Of a stretch of DNA of 64,000 nucleotides, positions 50,163-59,268 are shown piece after piece. How positions within the stretch are numbered: position 1 is the stretch's first letter; every line of letters starts with the position of its first letter. The stretch comes from Sarcina sp034439435 (GTDB lineage: Bacteria > Bacillota > Clostridia > Clostridiales > Clostridiaceae): assembly GCF_034439435.1 (NCBI RefSeq), contig NZ_JAPCKJ010000001.1:558001-622000 (forward strand). Direction: 5' to 3'. The notes below the pieces were generated by a model, which did not search any database, was not told the DNA's origin, and was given only the letters and a program-made list of their open reading frames with translations. Made by a program: the position numbers and the translations under genes.

Positions 50163-51930
50163 TTAGAACACCTCCCTCGCTGATTAACTTGTTCATCTCT
50201 GACTTTAATTCAACTAAGATATCATCCATCTTACTTATTTCTTCTTCTGAAATATATTTACTTCTTGCAATTTTATCTCTAACAGGAAGTTTTAATACTT
50301 TATCTAAATAAACACCAGCTTCTAAAGCTTTTTCAGCTTCATGTCTGAAACTTAATATTAAGTTTAACATTTTGTGTTGTTTATTTAATGAAGTGTATGT
50401 GTCATTCTCATGGAATGCATTTTGTTGTAAATAGTCTTCTCTTATTGACTTAGCAACTTCAAGTTTTAATCTATCACCTTCTGAAAGTGCATCCATACCA
50501 ACAAGTCTTACTATTTCTTCTAAGTTTGCTTCTTCTTGAAGAAGTGCCATAGCTTCTGTTCTTAATCCTGACCAGTCATCTGCTACGTTCTTATCCATCC
50601 ACTCACCCATTTTTTCTAAGTATAATGAGTATGATGTTAACCAGTTAATTGATGGGAAATGTCTCTTATATGCTAATTGAGCATCTAGTCCCCAGAAAAC
50701 TTTAACTATTCTTAAAGTTGATTGTGTAACTGGCTCTGATATATCTCCTCCTGGAGGGGATACTGCTCCGATAGCTGTAACAGCTCCTTCTCTTCCATCT
50801 TTACCTAAAGCTACAACCTTACCAGCTCTTTCATAGTAATCAGCAAGTCTTGATCCTAAGTATGCTGGGTAACCTTCGTCTCCAGGCATCTCTTCAAGTC
50901 TTCCTGACATCTCTCTTAAAGCCTCTGCCCAACGTGAAGTTGAGTCAGCCATGATTGATACTGAGTATCCCATATCTCTGAAATACTCTGCTATTGTTAT
51001 ACCAGTATAGATTGATGCTTCTCTGGCAGCAACCGGCATGTTAGATGTATTAGCTATAAGAACTGTTCTCTTCATTAAGCTTTCCCCAGTTTTAGGATCT
51101 TTAAGTTCTGGGAACTCGTTAAGAACGTCTGTCATCTCATTACCACGCTCTCCACATCCAACGTAAACAACTATCTCAGTATCTCCCCACTTAGCAACTT
51201 GGTGCTGAACAACTGTTTTACCAGCTCCGAAAGGTCCTGGAACGGCAGCAGCTCCACCTTTAGCTACAGGGAAGAAAGTATCTATAACTCTTTGTCCTGT
51301 AGTCATTGGCTCAACTGGGTTTAATTTTCTTGCATATGGTCTACCTTTTCTTACAGGCCATTTTTGCATCATTGTTAAGTTCTTGTCACCTTTTTCAGTT
51401 TCTACTACAGCAACAACTTCTTCTACATTGAAATCTCCAGCTTTTATTTCTTTTATTGTACCTTCAACTCCATAAGGAACCATTATTCTATGAATAACAA
51501 CAGCAGTTTCTTGAACTGTTCCTATTACGTCTCCAGCTGAAACCTTCTCTCCTACCTTAACAGTTGGTACGAAAGGCCATTTTTTCTCTCTATTTAAAGA
51601 TTTAACTTCTACCCCTTTAGTTAAGAAAGCAGAATTCGCTGCCTTCATGAAAGCGTCTAGAGGTCTTTGTATTCCATCGAACATTGACTCTATAAGTCCT
51701 GGTCCTAATTCTACTGAAAGTGGTTCTCCAGTAGTTATAACTGGGTCCCCAGGTCCAATTCCTGATGTTTCTTCATATACCTGGATTGAGGCCTTATCTC
51801 CTCTCATTTCTATGATCTCTCCGATAAGACCTTTTTCTCCAACTTTTACAACGTCATATACATTAGCTTCATCCATACCTTCAGCAACTACTAAAGGACC
51901 TGAAACTTTGATAATTTTCCCCGTTTTCAA
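50155..51930 (-). CDS. ntpA: V-type ATPase catalytic subunit A
   Basis: A 591-residue catalytic subunit with Walker A 'GPFGAGKT' at 232-239, the non-homologous bulge (about residues 115-190) typical of A subunits, 'GCGERGNEM' (about 258-266) with the catalytic Glu, and 'SIMADSTSRWAEALREMSGRL' (Walker B region, 'MADSTSRWAEAL'). ATP is hydrolysed or made at A/B interfaces. The start codon appears to be TTG (51930-51928) with GTAGGTAG upstream, and the gene lies 16 nt after the F-subunit gene. Confidence 0.97.
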   Translation of the reverse strand: MKTGKIIKVSGPLVVAEGMDEANVYDVVKVGEKGLIGEIIEMRGDKASIQVYEETSGIGPGDPVITTGEPLSVELGPGLIESMFDGIQRPLDAFMKAANSAFLTKGVEVKSLNREKKWPFVPTVKVGEKVSAGDVIGTVQETAVVIHRIMVPYGVEGTIKEIKAGDFNVEEVVAVVETEKGDKNLTMMQKWPVRKGRPYARKLNPVEPMTTGQRVIDTFFPVAKGGAAAVPGPFGAGKTVVQHQVAKWGDTEIVVYVGCGERGNEMTDVLNEFPELKDPKTGESLMKRTVLIANTSNMPVAAREASIYTGITIAEYFRDMGYSVSIMADSTSRWAEALREMSGRLEEMPGDEGYPAYLGSRLADYYERAGKVVALGKDGREGAVTAIGAVSPPGGDISEPVTQSTLRIVKVFWGLDAQLAYKRHFPSINWLTSYSLYLEKMGEWMDKNVADDWSGLRTEAMALLQEEANLEEIVRLVGMDALSEGDRLKLEVAKSIREDYLQQNAFHENDTYTSLNKQHKMLNLILSFRHEAEKALEAGVYLDKVLKLPVRDKIARSKYISEEEISKMDDILVELKSEMNKLISEGGVLNA

Positions 51931-51946
51931 GTTATCTACCTACTTT

Positions 51947-52264
51947 CTATAAAATGTTAACGCCAACTGCTTTTTCAACGTTATCTGATATTCTTTGTTT
52001 TCCTATATTTAGAGTTCCTTGATTGCTTGGAATTAATATTACAGCAGGAAGTACTTGTCTTGTATATCTTTCGATAGTTTCTTCTATGTTCTTAGCTACG
52101 TGCTCTGTAACAAAGATTACTGCATAACCTGTCATTGCAAGCTTATCAATTGTTTTTCTAGCTTCTTCATCTTCAACTACAGGGAATACATCTATTCCAA
52201 GCGCTTTGAATGCTAAAACTGAATCTTTATCACCTACAACTCCGATTTTCTTATACATATCCAT
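51947..52264 (-). CDS. ntpG: V-type ATPase subunit F (NtpG in Enterococcus naming)
   Basis: A 105-residue Rossmann-like subunit of the rotor, with 'KIGVVGDKDSVLAFKALGI' at the N-terminus ('GVVGDKDSVLAFKALG') and 'VIFVTEHVAKNI' and 'AVILIPSNQG' further on. It binds subunit D and helps to couple V1 to the membrane ring. The start is probably ATG 52264 (AAGG 7 nt upstream), overlapping ntpC; ATG 52258 is an alternative. Confidence 0.93.
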   Translation of the reverse strand: MDMYKKIGVVGDKDSVLAFKALGIDVFPVVEDEEARKTIDKLAMTGYAVIFVTEHVAKNIEETIERYTRQVLPAVILIPSNQGTLNIGKQRISDNVEKAVGVNIL

Positions 52265-53258
52265 CACGCAGCCTTTCTCTTATTACTTCCTTAGTAATAT
52301 TGTTTAATTTACCAACCATGATAGTTCTTATTTGCTTAATTTCATTCTCTTTAACATACATATATGTTAGAACAGGCTCTAAACCTTTAGTTACTATTTT
52401 AGCTTCCTTCATTATACTCATTATGTGATTATCAATAAGCTTTTCAAATTCACTAACTGATGAAGTTTCTATGTAACTAGCTATACCTTCTCTTAATACT
52501 TGTGAGTATTCCTTACTACTTAAGTTATTAGGAATATTTTCGATTGTATCTAAGTATAAACTTCTAAACTTACTTGCATCTATACTACCACCTGGTACTA
52601 CAGCATCTAAAAAGAAGTTAACATTTTTATCTTGCTTTTTAGTTCTTAATAATGTTTTAACATTATTTAAGTCTATAAGGTTATTAAGATATCTATCTAA
52701 AGCCTTATCTTTTATATTTTTCTTGTTTGCAATTTCATGAATATGAGCATATAAGTATTTATCTGCGATTAAATCTATAACTTGTGGATCCTGAGTTTCC
52801 TCAAATTTTTCAAATATTTTTCTTAAGCACTCTTCCATTTTCTTAGGAAGTCTACCAAAATCTTCTCCGTTTATTGCAGATTTTAAATCATTTACTCCTA
52901 TCATACCAACTGGTATTAGCATTTGGGAAAAATCTTTATCTAAGATTTTCCCCTTAACTAAAACTTTTATGTTATGATAGTCATATTTTAAAGCCATAAC
53001 GTCTATGATTTCCTTTAAAGGACTAGCCTCATACATAGTTTTATATAATTTAACTAGTTCATTTGATAAAAGTATTTCATAATCCTCTGGTCTTCTTACT
53101 TCATTCATAAATGCTGCATACTCTGTTTCTTGTAGAACTTTTAATGCACCTTCTGAAGTGTTTGCATCTATCATTCTTTCTATTTGAGCTTTATCAAGGA
53201 GTTTCTTTTCGTATACTCTGATTCTAGGAATTAATTGCAAAAATTGCATTGAATCCAT
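52251..53258 (-). CDS. ntpC: V-type ATPase subunit C/d (AC39)
   Basis: A 335-residue, helical, funnel-shaped subunit linking the rotor shaft to the membrane ring. It begins 'MQFLQLIPRIRVYEKKLL' and has repeated helix blocks such as 'DVMALKYDYHNIKVLVKGK' and 'YVKENEIKQIRTIMVGKLN', as in AC39/NtpC. The start ATG 53258 follows AAGGAGG. It overlaps the F-subunit gene by a few bases. Confidence 0.93.
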   Translation of the reverse strand: MDSMQFLQLIPRIRVYEKKLLDKAQIERMIDANTSEGALKVLQETEYAAFMNEVRRPEDYEILLSNELVKLYKTMYEASPLKEIIDVMALKYDYHNIKVLVKGKILDKDFSQMLIPVGMIGVNDLKSAINGEDFGRLPKKMEECLRKIFEKFEETQDPQVIDLIADKYLYAHIHEIANKKNIKDKALDRYLNNLIDLNNVKTLLRTKKQDKNVNFFLDAVVPGGSIDASKFRSLYLDTIENIPNNLSSKEYSQVLREGIASYIETSSVSEFEKLIDNHIMSIMKEAKIVTKGLEPVLTYMYVKENEIKQIRTIMVGKLNNITKEVIRERLRDGYV

Positions 53259-53270
53259 TCTTCATCCTCC

Positions 53271-53867
53271 TTAATCAAATAATACTTTATTCACCTCAAA
53301 CTCTAACTCTCCTCTTAAAGAGTTAATTAAAGCTTCAAAGGTATTATTTATTTGTATTCCATTTCTATCTAATATGAAGCCACCATTAAATTTGCCTTCC
53401 ATATTTAATGTAATACTTCCTTTTTTTCCTTTAGATTCAAGTTCTTTATTTAATGCTTCCAAGAACTCATTGCTAAATATATCTTTATCTTTTTCATTGA
53501 TTATAATAACTTCTGTTCCCTCTAACTCTAAAGAATCTAAAGTTGAGATAACATAATATTTATAATCTCCATTAGAAAGATTTTGTAATTTTTCTATAGC
53601 TTTGTTAAATATTTCTGATATAACATTTTGCTTAGCTCTTAACATATCATTTCTTACTGATAATTTAGCATTTGAAATTATTCTTGCTTTTTTAACTTCT
53701 GCTTCTACATTAGCCTTATTTATTATTTCTTCTTTATCTGCTTCTGCTCTATTTATTTTCTTAGATATTATTCTATCTTTTTGTGCTTCAGCGTCAGCTA
53801 ATATATAGTTTTTCTTTTCTTCAGCATCATTTAGAATCTTGGAAGTTAAATTATTTAAATTTGACAT
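53271..53867 (-). CDS. ntpE: V-type ATPase subunit E (peripheral stalk)
   Basis: A 198-residue protein: a long N-terminal helix (about 1-95, rich in Lys/Glu/Ala) that pairs with the G/H subunit in the outer stalk, then a globular alpha/beta domain ('GGFILDRNGIQINNTFEALI'). The start is taken as ATG 53867 with GGAG 11 nt upstream; a GTG at 53876 is in frame but has no well-spaced site. It lies between ntpK and ntpC. Confidence 0.92.
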   Translation of the reverse strand: MSNLNNLTSKILNDAEEKKNYILADAEAQKDRIISKKINRAEADKEEIINKANVEAEVKKARIISNAKLSVRNDMLRAKQNVISEIFNKAIEKLQNLSNGDYKYYVISTLDSLELEGTEVIIINEKDKDIFSNEFLEALNKELESKGKKGSITLNMEGKFNGGFILDRNGIQINNTFEALINSLRGELEFEVNKVLFD

Positions 53868-53898
53868 TCCCTTCACTTCTCCAATCTTTGCTTACTAA

Positions 53899-54393
53899 TT
53901 ATTTTATTACGCTTGCGCCATTTACTAATAAGAATGATATAACGAATCCTAATAATGCATATGTTTCAACCATTGCTGCGAATATGATACCTTTAGTATT
54001 GTGCTCTGGTCTCTTTGCTAAGATTTGGATACCAGCTGCAGCTGCTTTACCTTGAGCTATACCTGACCATAATCCAGCGATTGCTATTGGTAAACATGCA
54101 AATAATAAGTATAATCCTTTAGCTAATGATGCATCACCATTACTGATTTGGTTAAATACTAAGAAACCTATAACGAATCCATAAAGACCTTGTGTACCTG
54201 GTAATAATTCAAGAACTAACGCTTTACCAAACTTTTCTGGCTCTTCAGTTACTAATCCTGCTGCCGCTTCCCCAACTATACCAACACCTTTTGCTGATCC
54301 TACACCTGACATACCTACAGCTAAGGCTATACCTAAAGCTCCAAATATTAATCCTCCGTAATTTGCCATAAAATATGAAATCCAGTTTTCCAT
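53899..54393 (-). CDS. ntpK: V-type ATPase membrane rotor subunit K (sodium type)
   Basis: A 164-residue four-helix proteolipid made of two fused hairpins. The residues that bind Na+ in Enterococcus hirae NtpK have counterparts: L64, T67, Q68 and Y71 in 'LLPGTQGLYGF', Q114 in 'GIAQGK' and Glu143 in 'MVETYALLGF'. The ring therefore probably carries Na+ rather than H+. Only one carboxylate per four-helix unit is present, as in V-type pumps. It starts at ATG 54393 after AGGAGG. Confidence 0.95.
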   Translation of the reverse strand: MENWISYFMANYGGLIFGALGIALAVGMSGVGSAKGVGIVGEAAAGLVTEEPEKFGKALVLELLPGTQGLYGFVIGFLVFNQISNGDASLAKGLYLLFACLPIAIAGLWSGIAQGKAAAAGIQILAKRPEHNTKGIIFAAMVETYALLGFVISFLLVNGASVIK

Positions 54394-54448
54394 AATTTAA
54401 TTCCTCCTGAAAAATATAATGTTATTTTAATTTAATTTTAACTATTAT

Positions 54449-56398
54449 TTATTTATTTCTTTTTTTTATTGTTATAAATTTATTTATTGTTCTAAATGGT
54501 GTGAATGCTTTTCCACCACCTTCATAGAATTTTGAGAAGTACTCAACGTACTGTAATCTCGCTGTATGAACATATGCTCCTAGTAATGATAAAAGCATAT
54601 TAAATGTATGAGCCGCTATAAAGAATAGAGGTCCTATTATTATAATCGCTATTCCTGGGAACATACCTATTATTAAGTTAAGTGCAGCTGCTATTGATCC
54701 ACCTGCAATACCTAATGCCATAAGTCTTGTATATGATACTAAGTCTCCTACGTATCCTGTTACACCGTATAAGGCATATAAACCTTGACCTATTTTAGCA
54801 CCTTTTGTTTCTTCATCTCTACCTTGTGTTAATATTATTATTATTGAACCAACTATAGCTAATATCTTACCTATTAAACCTACAGTTCCACCGAAGAATA
54901 TCATTGGAAGACCTATTAAAAGCATTACCCATGATCCTACGTCAAATAGAGCATATAAATATTCTCCATTTCTTATTAACATATATGCTTTTATAAATAA
55001 TCCAAAGAATATTTGTATAACCCCAAATCCAACAGATAACATCAATAATAGATTTGTATCTTTACTTGGATTTATAAGTCCAAATGGTAGTTCAAATCCA
55101 AATGCAGTACCAAATATTGCTCCAGCTACTGTTGTAGCTATACTTAAATACATAAAGAATTTAGCAAATTTTTCTTGAGATTCATCTAAGTTAAGTAATT
55201 TCATAGCTAATAATGAACCTGCAAATAATATTAGTCCGTATCCTAAGTCTGCAACCATCATACCAAAGAATACTAGATAGAAAGGTGTTAAAAGTGGTGT
55301 AGGGTCTATTTCATTGTATCTTGGTAAGCTATACATTTCAGTTATCGAATCAAAGGCTGATGCTGGACCCTTGTTATGTAATTTAACTGGAACATCTGCG
55401 ATTTCTTCATCTTTAACTTCTTCAAACTCAAGATAATACATATCTCCTACTGAACTCTTTATGATTTCCTCTAGAGAAAAGTTTTCATCTTTTGGAACCC
55501 ACCCTTGAATAACAACTACTCTATCAGTTTTTAAGAAGTTTTCACTTGCTTCTTTTCTAATAAGTATGTTGCTATAATATTCATAAGCTAATTCTAGAGT
55601 TCTTTTTTCTTCTCTGTAATTTGAAAGTACTCCTCTTAAGTCTGCTTTTTTAGCTTCTATTTCTTTTATTTGTAATTTAAACTCTTCAACAAGAACTGAA
55701 GCTTTCTCTTTATACTTAGTTTGGAATGCTGAAAAACCGAAGTTCTTTAAAACTTCATCTATTTGTTCAGCTCTTTCTTTCATTGTCATTACAAAGACAT
55801 ATGAATCTTGGTCAGTGTTAGAAATAACTTCTATATAACTTTCCTTGAATTCGCTTTCAATTTCATTCTTCATATTTTCAAGATTTTGACTTGAAATAAC
55901 TCCTAAGAATACAACTACTTTTTCAAAATTATTTAATTCACCTAGTGGAGCATCGAAACTTTGCCATGGCTCTAAGATTTCTATTTCACCTAAAAGTTTT
56001 GTCTTTTCGTTTTCTAGAGTAGCAAGCTCTCTCTCCATCTTCTTAACCTCTGAATAAACGACTTCCCAGTTGCTATTTTCAACCTTCGCTTCTAGCTCAT
56101 CCAAAGTTAAGCTTTCTTTACCAGCTTTTAAAGCTTTAAGTCCTCCAACTTCAGCAACAAACTCTCTTAAGAAGTCTAAAGCTGATCTTGTTTTTGAAAC
56201 ATTTTCTTCTATAAGGGCTGTTTCAGAATCTAAATCATCCTTGCTAAGAGATTCAAAAACTTCGTTGCTTTCCACTTTTTCTTCATCTTGTAGGTTTATG
56301 AATTCAACCTCTGAAGAACTTTGAACTTTTTTAAGAAGCTTCTCTTTCTCTGATTCAAAGGCAAGTAAGGTGAATTTATTCATCTTAACTATTGCCAT
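54449..56398 (-). CDS. ntpI: V-type ATPase membrane subunit I (a subunit)
   Basis: A 649-residue stator subunit. The N-terminal half (about 1-340) is a cytoplasmic coiled-coil arm; the C-terminal half has about seven or eight membrane helices including 'LGYGLILFAGSLLAM', 'YVGDLVSYTRLMALGIAGG' and 'HTFNMLLSLLGAYVHTARLQYVEYFSKFYEGGG' (parts 'LGAYVHTARLQYVEYF'). The Arg in 'SYTRLMALG' faces the rotor carboxylate in this family. It overlaps the upstream G/H gene by 14 nt. Confidence 0.95.
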   Translation of the reverse strand: MAIVKMNKFTLLAFESEKEKLLKKVQSSSEVEFINLQDEEKVESNEVFESLSKDDLDSETALIEENVSKTRSALDFLREFVAEVGGLKALKAGKESLTLDELEAKVENSNWEVVYSEVKKMERELATLENEKTKLLGEIEILEPWQSFDAPLGELNNFEKVVVFLGVISSQNLENMKNEIESEFKESYIEVISNTDQDSYVFVMTMKERAEQIDEVLKNFGFSAFQTKYKEKASVLVEEFKLQIKEIEAKKADLRGVLSNYREEKRTLELAYEYYSNILIRKEASENFLKTDRVVVIQGWVPKDENFSLEEIIKSSVGDMYYLEFEEVKDEEIADVPVKLHNKGPASAFDSITEMYSLPRYNEIDPTPLLTPFYLVFFGMMVADLGYGLILFAGSLLAMKLLNLDESQEKFAKFFMYLSIATTVAGAIFGTAFGFELPFGLINPSKDTNLLLMLSVGFGVIQIFFGLFIKAYMLIRNGEYLYALFDVGSWVMLLIGLPMIFFGGTVGLIGKILAIVGSIIIILTQGRDEETKGAKIGQGLYALYGVTGYVGDLVSYTRLMALGIAGGSIAAALNLIIGMFPGIAIIIIGPLFFIAAHTFNMLLSLLGAYVHTARLQYVEYFSKFYEGGGKAFTPFRTINKFITIKKRNK

Positions 56399-56711
56399 TA
56401 GTTTTCACAATCCTCTCAATAACTAAATTTACTGCTGAATCAATCTTAGAACCAGTAAGATTTGACACATCAGCACATTGTTTTTTACCTTCTGAAAGTA
56501 TGACCTCGGCCTCTTTTCTTCCGGCATTTTCTGCATTGCCAATAATTTCTCTTGCAACATTTCTAGCCTCTTCTATGATGGAGTTATGTCTTTCGTCAGC
56601 TTGGATTGTTGCATCTGAAATTATTTTCTTGCTTTGCTCATGAGCTTTTTTAATCATTTCATCAGCTTGCATTTCAACTTTTTTAATTTCTTTTATTGCT
56701 TCTATTGCCAA
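56385..56711 (-). CDS. ntpF: V-type ATPase subunit G/H (peripheral stalk, NtpF in Enterococcus naming)
   Basis: A 108-residue, almost wholly helical protein ('EAIKEIKKVEMQADEMIKKA') that pairs with subunit E in the outer stalk. It is the first gene of the operon. The only possible start with a ribosome site is TTG 56711 (AAGGTGGTG 5 nt upstream), which may keep the expression low. The operon order G/H-I-K-E-C-F-A-B-D is that of Enterococcus hirae ntpFIKECGABD. Confidence 0.85.
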   Translation of the reverse strand: MAIEAIKEIKKVEMQADEMIKKAHEQSKKIISDATIQADERHNSIIEEARNVAREIIGNAENAGRKEAEVILSEGKKQCADVSNLTGSKIDSAVNLVIERIVKTNGNS

Positions 56712-56752
56712 AGTTTCACCACCTTTATATAAGGAATTTTTATAAAATATAT

Positions 56753-56776
56753 ATTAATACTTTATATAGTATTAAT
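56753..56776 (-). promoter_or_regulatory. Leader hairpin of the V-ATPase operon
   Basis: A 9-bp AT-rich perfect stem (56753-56761 with 56768-56776) lies about 10 nt after the predicted transcription start and 40 nt before the TTG start codon. Confidence 0.4.
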
Positions 56777-56791
56777 TAACCCTTACTACTA

Positions 56792-56819
56792 ATTATACAT
56801 GAAATTCAACTTAATTCAA
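56792..56819 (-). promoter_or_regulatory. Promoter of the V-ATPase operon
   Basis: TTGAAT (56819-56814), 16-nt spacer, TATAAT (56797-56792) on the minus strand. Confidence 0.6.
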
Positions 56820-56918
56820 CATAATTTTACTCCTGTATACATTTTCATAGGTTTTTATTCAAAAATCTACATTATATTTTTTTGAATAAAAAATTAACTT
56901 TATTTACATTTGTAAAAA

Positions 56919-56956
56919 AGTCGTATTAATATATTTAGGGATTTATTAATACGACT
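56919..56956 (-). terminator. Terminator of the radical SAM gene
   Basis: A 13-bp perfect stem (56919-56931 with 56944-56956) is followed by TTTTTT on the minus strand. Confidence 0.9.
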
Positions 56957-56963
56957 AATATAT

Positions 56964-58643
56964 TTATTGATTTTCTACTTCTATGTATGAATCATAATCA
57001 AAATTCATTTCATCAAATATAAGATATCTTGGTTCAGATTTAATTTCCCCATTTTTTAAGTAATTAATTATATCTAATTCAAATTTTTCTATATGAGCTT
57101 TTTTAAATGGCATTTGTCTATCAAAACTATCCTTTATTTTTTGCTCATCTTCCTTAGTAATTGTTCTAACAAGGAAATCTGGTAACCATCTCTTTTTATT
57201 AAAGCACAAATAATCGAATTTTAAAACTTCCTTTAAAAGACTCTCATCCTTCCCTTTTAGCTTCTCAATGTAAAAATCTAATAATATCTTATAATATTCA
57301 ACATTTCCTATACTTCTCTTGAAATTACCCTTCTCTTCAAAGAACATAGCTAAATCATAATAAAAATCAAAAGGCTTCTCATATATATCTAAGAAGAATT
57401 TAATTACATTATTAAATTTGCATGAGTTATAATATTTATCAACCATAGCTTCAACTTTCTTTAATAATAGAAGTTCATCATAACTTATATCACTACTTCT
57501 TATTATTTCATATGGCGCATATGGTGAATAAACTATTCCCCACTTTTCTGCTTCCTCTCTCATTGATGAACCTTTTAACAACTTTAGGAAGCCTAATTGA
57601 ATTTCATCTGGTCTTATGGCATGAACATCATTAAAAGACTTTTTAAATGATTCTAAGTCTTCTCCTGGTAGCCCTGCAATTAAGTCTAGATGTTGCATTA
57701 CATTTTTTCCTTCAGCAACTTTTAAAACTTTCTCCTTTATGTTTTCATATGTGATATATCTATTTATATTATGTAAAACTTCATTATTAGTAGTTTGTAC
57801 TCCTACCTCTAATTGGAATCTTCCCTTTGGAGAATTATTTAAAATTTCTATTTGCTCATCTGTTAAAAGGTCCGCTGCAACTTCAAAATGGAATCTTGTT
57901 TCTGTATCTTGCTCACTTAAGTATTTAAGAAGTTCAACTGTATATTTTTTATTACAGTTAAAAGTTCTATCAACAAACTTAACTAACTTTATTCCTCTTT
58001 CCATAAAGTATTTAAGTTCTTCTTTTACTCTCTCTACATCTAAAAATCTAACTCCATGCATTACAGAAGAAAGACAATATTTACATTTAAATGGGCATCC
58101 TCTTGAAGCTTCATAATAAACAATTTTATTATTTATATCCTCTTCATAAGTATAAGGAAATACTAATTCATTCATATCCATTTCAGGCCTAATTGGATTT
58201 TCAAAAACTTTTCCATCCTTCTTATAGTTTAATCCTCTTATATCTTCTATTTTTCCTTCTCCAAGCTTATAAAGGACAAACTCTCTAAAAGTCTTTTCTC
58301 CCTCTCCAACTATTACATATTCTCCTGGATGGTTTTCTAAAAACTCTTTTCCCTCATAAGAAACTTCTGGTCCACCATAAAGTATTTCTATTTTAGGATC
58401 TACAAGCTTTATAAGTTCGGCTAGTCTGTTTACGAACTCCATATTCCATATGTAACAGGAGAAAGCCACAACATCTGGTTTCTCCTCAATAATACCTTCT
58501 AAAATATTCTCAACTCTATCATTGATTGAAAACTCTTTTATATCACCTTGGAAATCTAAATCCTTTGTAAATGTCTTCAGATACCTCACTGCTAGATTGC
58601 TGTGAATGTACTTGGAATTTATTGCTGTTAGCAGTATCTTCAT
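56964..58643 (-). CDS. B12-binding-domain radical SAM protein (DUF4080 type)
   Basis: A 559-residue protein. An N-terminal cobalamin-binding-like Rossmann domain (about 1-125; 'DVVAFSCYIWN', 'ILYGGPEVS') is followed by a radical SAM barrel with C183, C187 and C190 ('GCPFKCKYC') and 'FVDRTFNCN'. The C-terminal part (about 390-559) is the DUF4080-type extension. The classical B12 DxHxxG motif is not visible, so cobalamin binding is uncertain. Such enzymes modify lipids, tRNA or natural products; the substrate here is not known. The ATG start (58643, AGAGGA upstream) lies inside the 3' end of the preceding gene. Confidence 0.88.
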   Translation of the reverse strand: MKILLTAINSKYIHSNLAVRYLKTFTKDLDFQGDIKEFSINDRVENILEGIIEEKPDVVAFSCYIWNMEFVNRLAELIKLVDPKIEILYGGPEVSYEGKEFLENHPGEYVIVGEGEKTFREFVLYKLGEGKIEDIRGLNYKKDGKVFENPIRPEMDMNELVFPYTYEEDINNKIVYYEASRGCPFKCKYCLSSVMHGVRFLDVERVKEELKYFMERGIKLVKFVDRTFNCNKKYTVELLKYLSEQDTETRFHFEVAADLLTDEQIEILNNSPKGRFQLEVGVQTTNNEVLHNINRYITYENIKEKVLKVAEGKNVMQHLDLIAGLPGEDLESFKKSFNDVHAIRPDEIQLGFLKLLKGSSMREEAEKWGIVYSPYAPYEIIRSSDISYDELLLLKKVEAMVDKYYNSCKFNNVIKFFLDIYEKPFDFYYDLAMFFEEKGNFKRSIGNVEYYKILLDFYIEKLKGKDESLLKEVLKFDYLCFNKKRWLPDFLVRTITKEDEQKIKDSFDRQMPFKKAHIEKFELDIINYLKNGEIKSEPRYLIFDEMNFDYDSYIEVENQ

Positions 58644-59145
58644 TCTTTATACTTCCTCTCTTTATTCCTTTAATAAATATTATTTTATCACAAACTTTAG
58701 TTTCCTGTATTTCAAAATATTTTTCAAGTACTTTTTTTGAACTATCCACTGTAAACTCATTTGAAATACTATTGTCTATAAATTCAATTTCCTTCTCTTT
58801 TTCCTTTGGCATTAAAACTTTAATCTTATCATTTACTGTTTCCCTTCTCTGTTTTTCTCTATCCCATATATAAATATTCCCTCCAAACCTTACATTACTC
58901 CATATATTTTTTATAACATTTTCAATTTCATTTTTATCTAATTGGCTTAGTGAAAAAAATAAAACACCGTTATCATATTGATTCCTATACTCATCATCAA
59001 AATTCTCAATATAATAATCTACACTTATCTCATTCTCTGTTTGCTTTAAAATATTATAAATGATTCCATAATTATTTATACCAACATCTAAGGTGTTACC
59101 TTTAAAATTTATGTTACCCATATCCAATATAACTTCTCTTACCAT
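58543..59145 (-). CDS. Methyltransferase-like hypothetical protein
   Basis: A 200-residue protein with a weak class I methyltransferase pattern: 'KGNTLDVGINNYGIIYN' (motif I area), 'VLFFSLSQLD' and 'RFGGNIYIWD' (the strand before the cofactor-side loop). The key Gly motif is degenerate, so activity is uncertain. The last 33 residues overlap the radical SAM gene in another frame and look unstructured ('HSQQSSSEVSED'). It starts at ATG 59145 after GGGAGTG and probably forms a two-gene unit with the radical SAM gene, which it may serve. Confidence 0.5.
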   Translation of the reverse strand: MVREVILDMGNINFKGNTLDVGINNYGIIYNILKQTENEISVDYYIENFDDEYRNQYDNGVLFFSLSQLDKNEIENVIKNIWSNVRFGGNIYIWDREKQRRETVNDKIKVLMPKEKEKEIEFIDNSISNEFTVDSSKKVLEKYFEIQETKVCDKIIFIKGIKRGSIKNEDTANSNKFQVHSQQSSSEVSEDIYKGFRFPR

Positions 59146-59192
59146 AAAATCACTCCCATTTTATTCCATTTCAATTTCTATTATACATTTAA

Positions 59193-59232
59193 AGAGTAAT
59201 TCTTTCTATCTTTAATTAGAAAAAATTACTCT
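59193..59232 (-). terminator. Candidate terminator of the propeller protein gene
   Basis: A stem of AGAGTAATT (59193-59201) with AATTACTCT (59224-59232), extended by TTCT/AGAA inside; only a short T-tract follows on the minus strand. Confidence 0.55.
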
Positions 59233-59268
59233 TATTATCTCTTAATAAATTTATATAATCCTAAAAGT

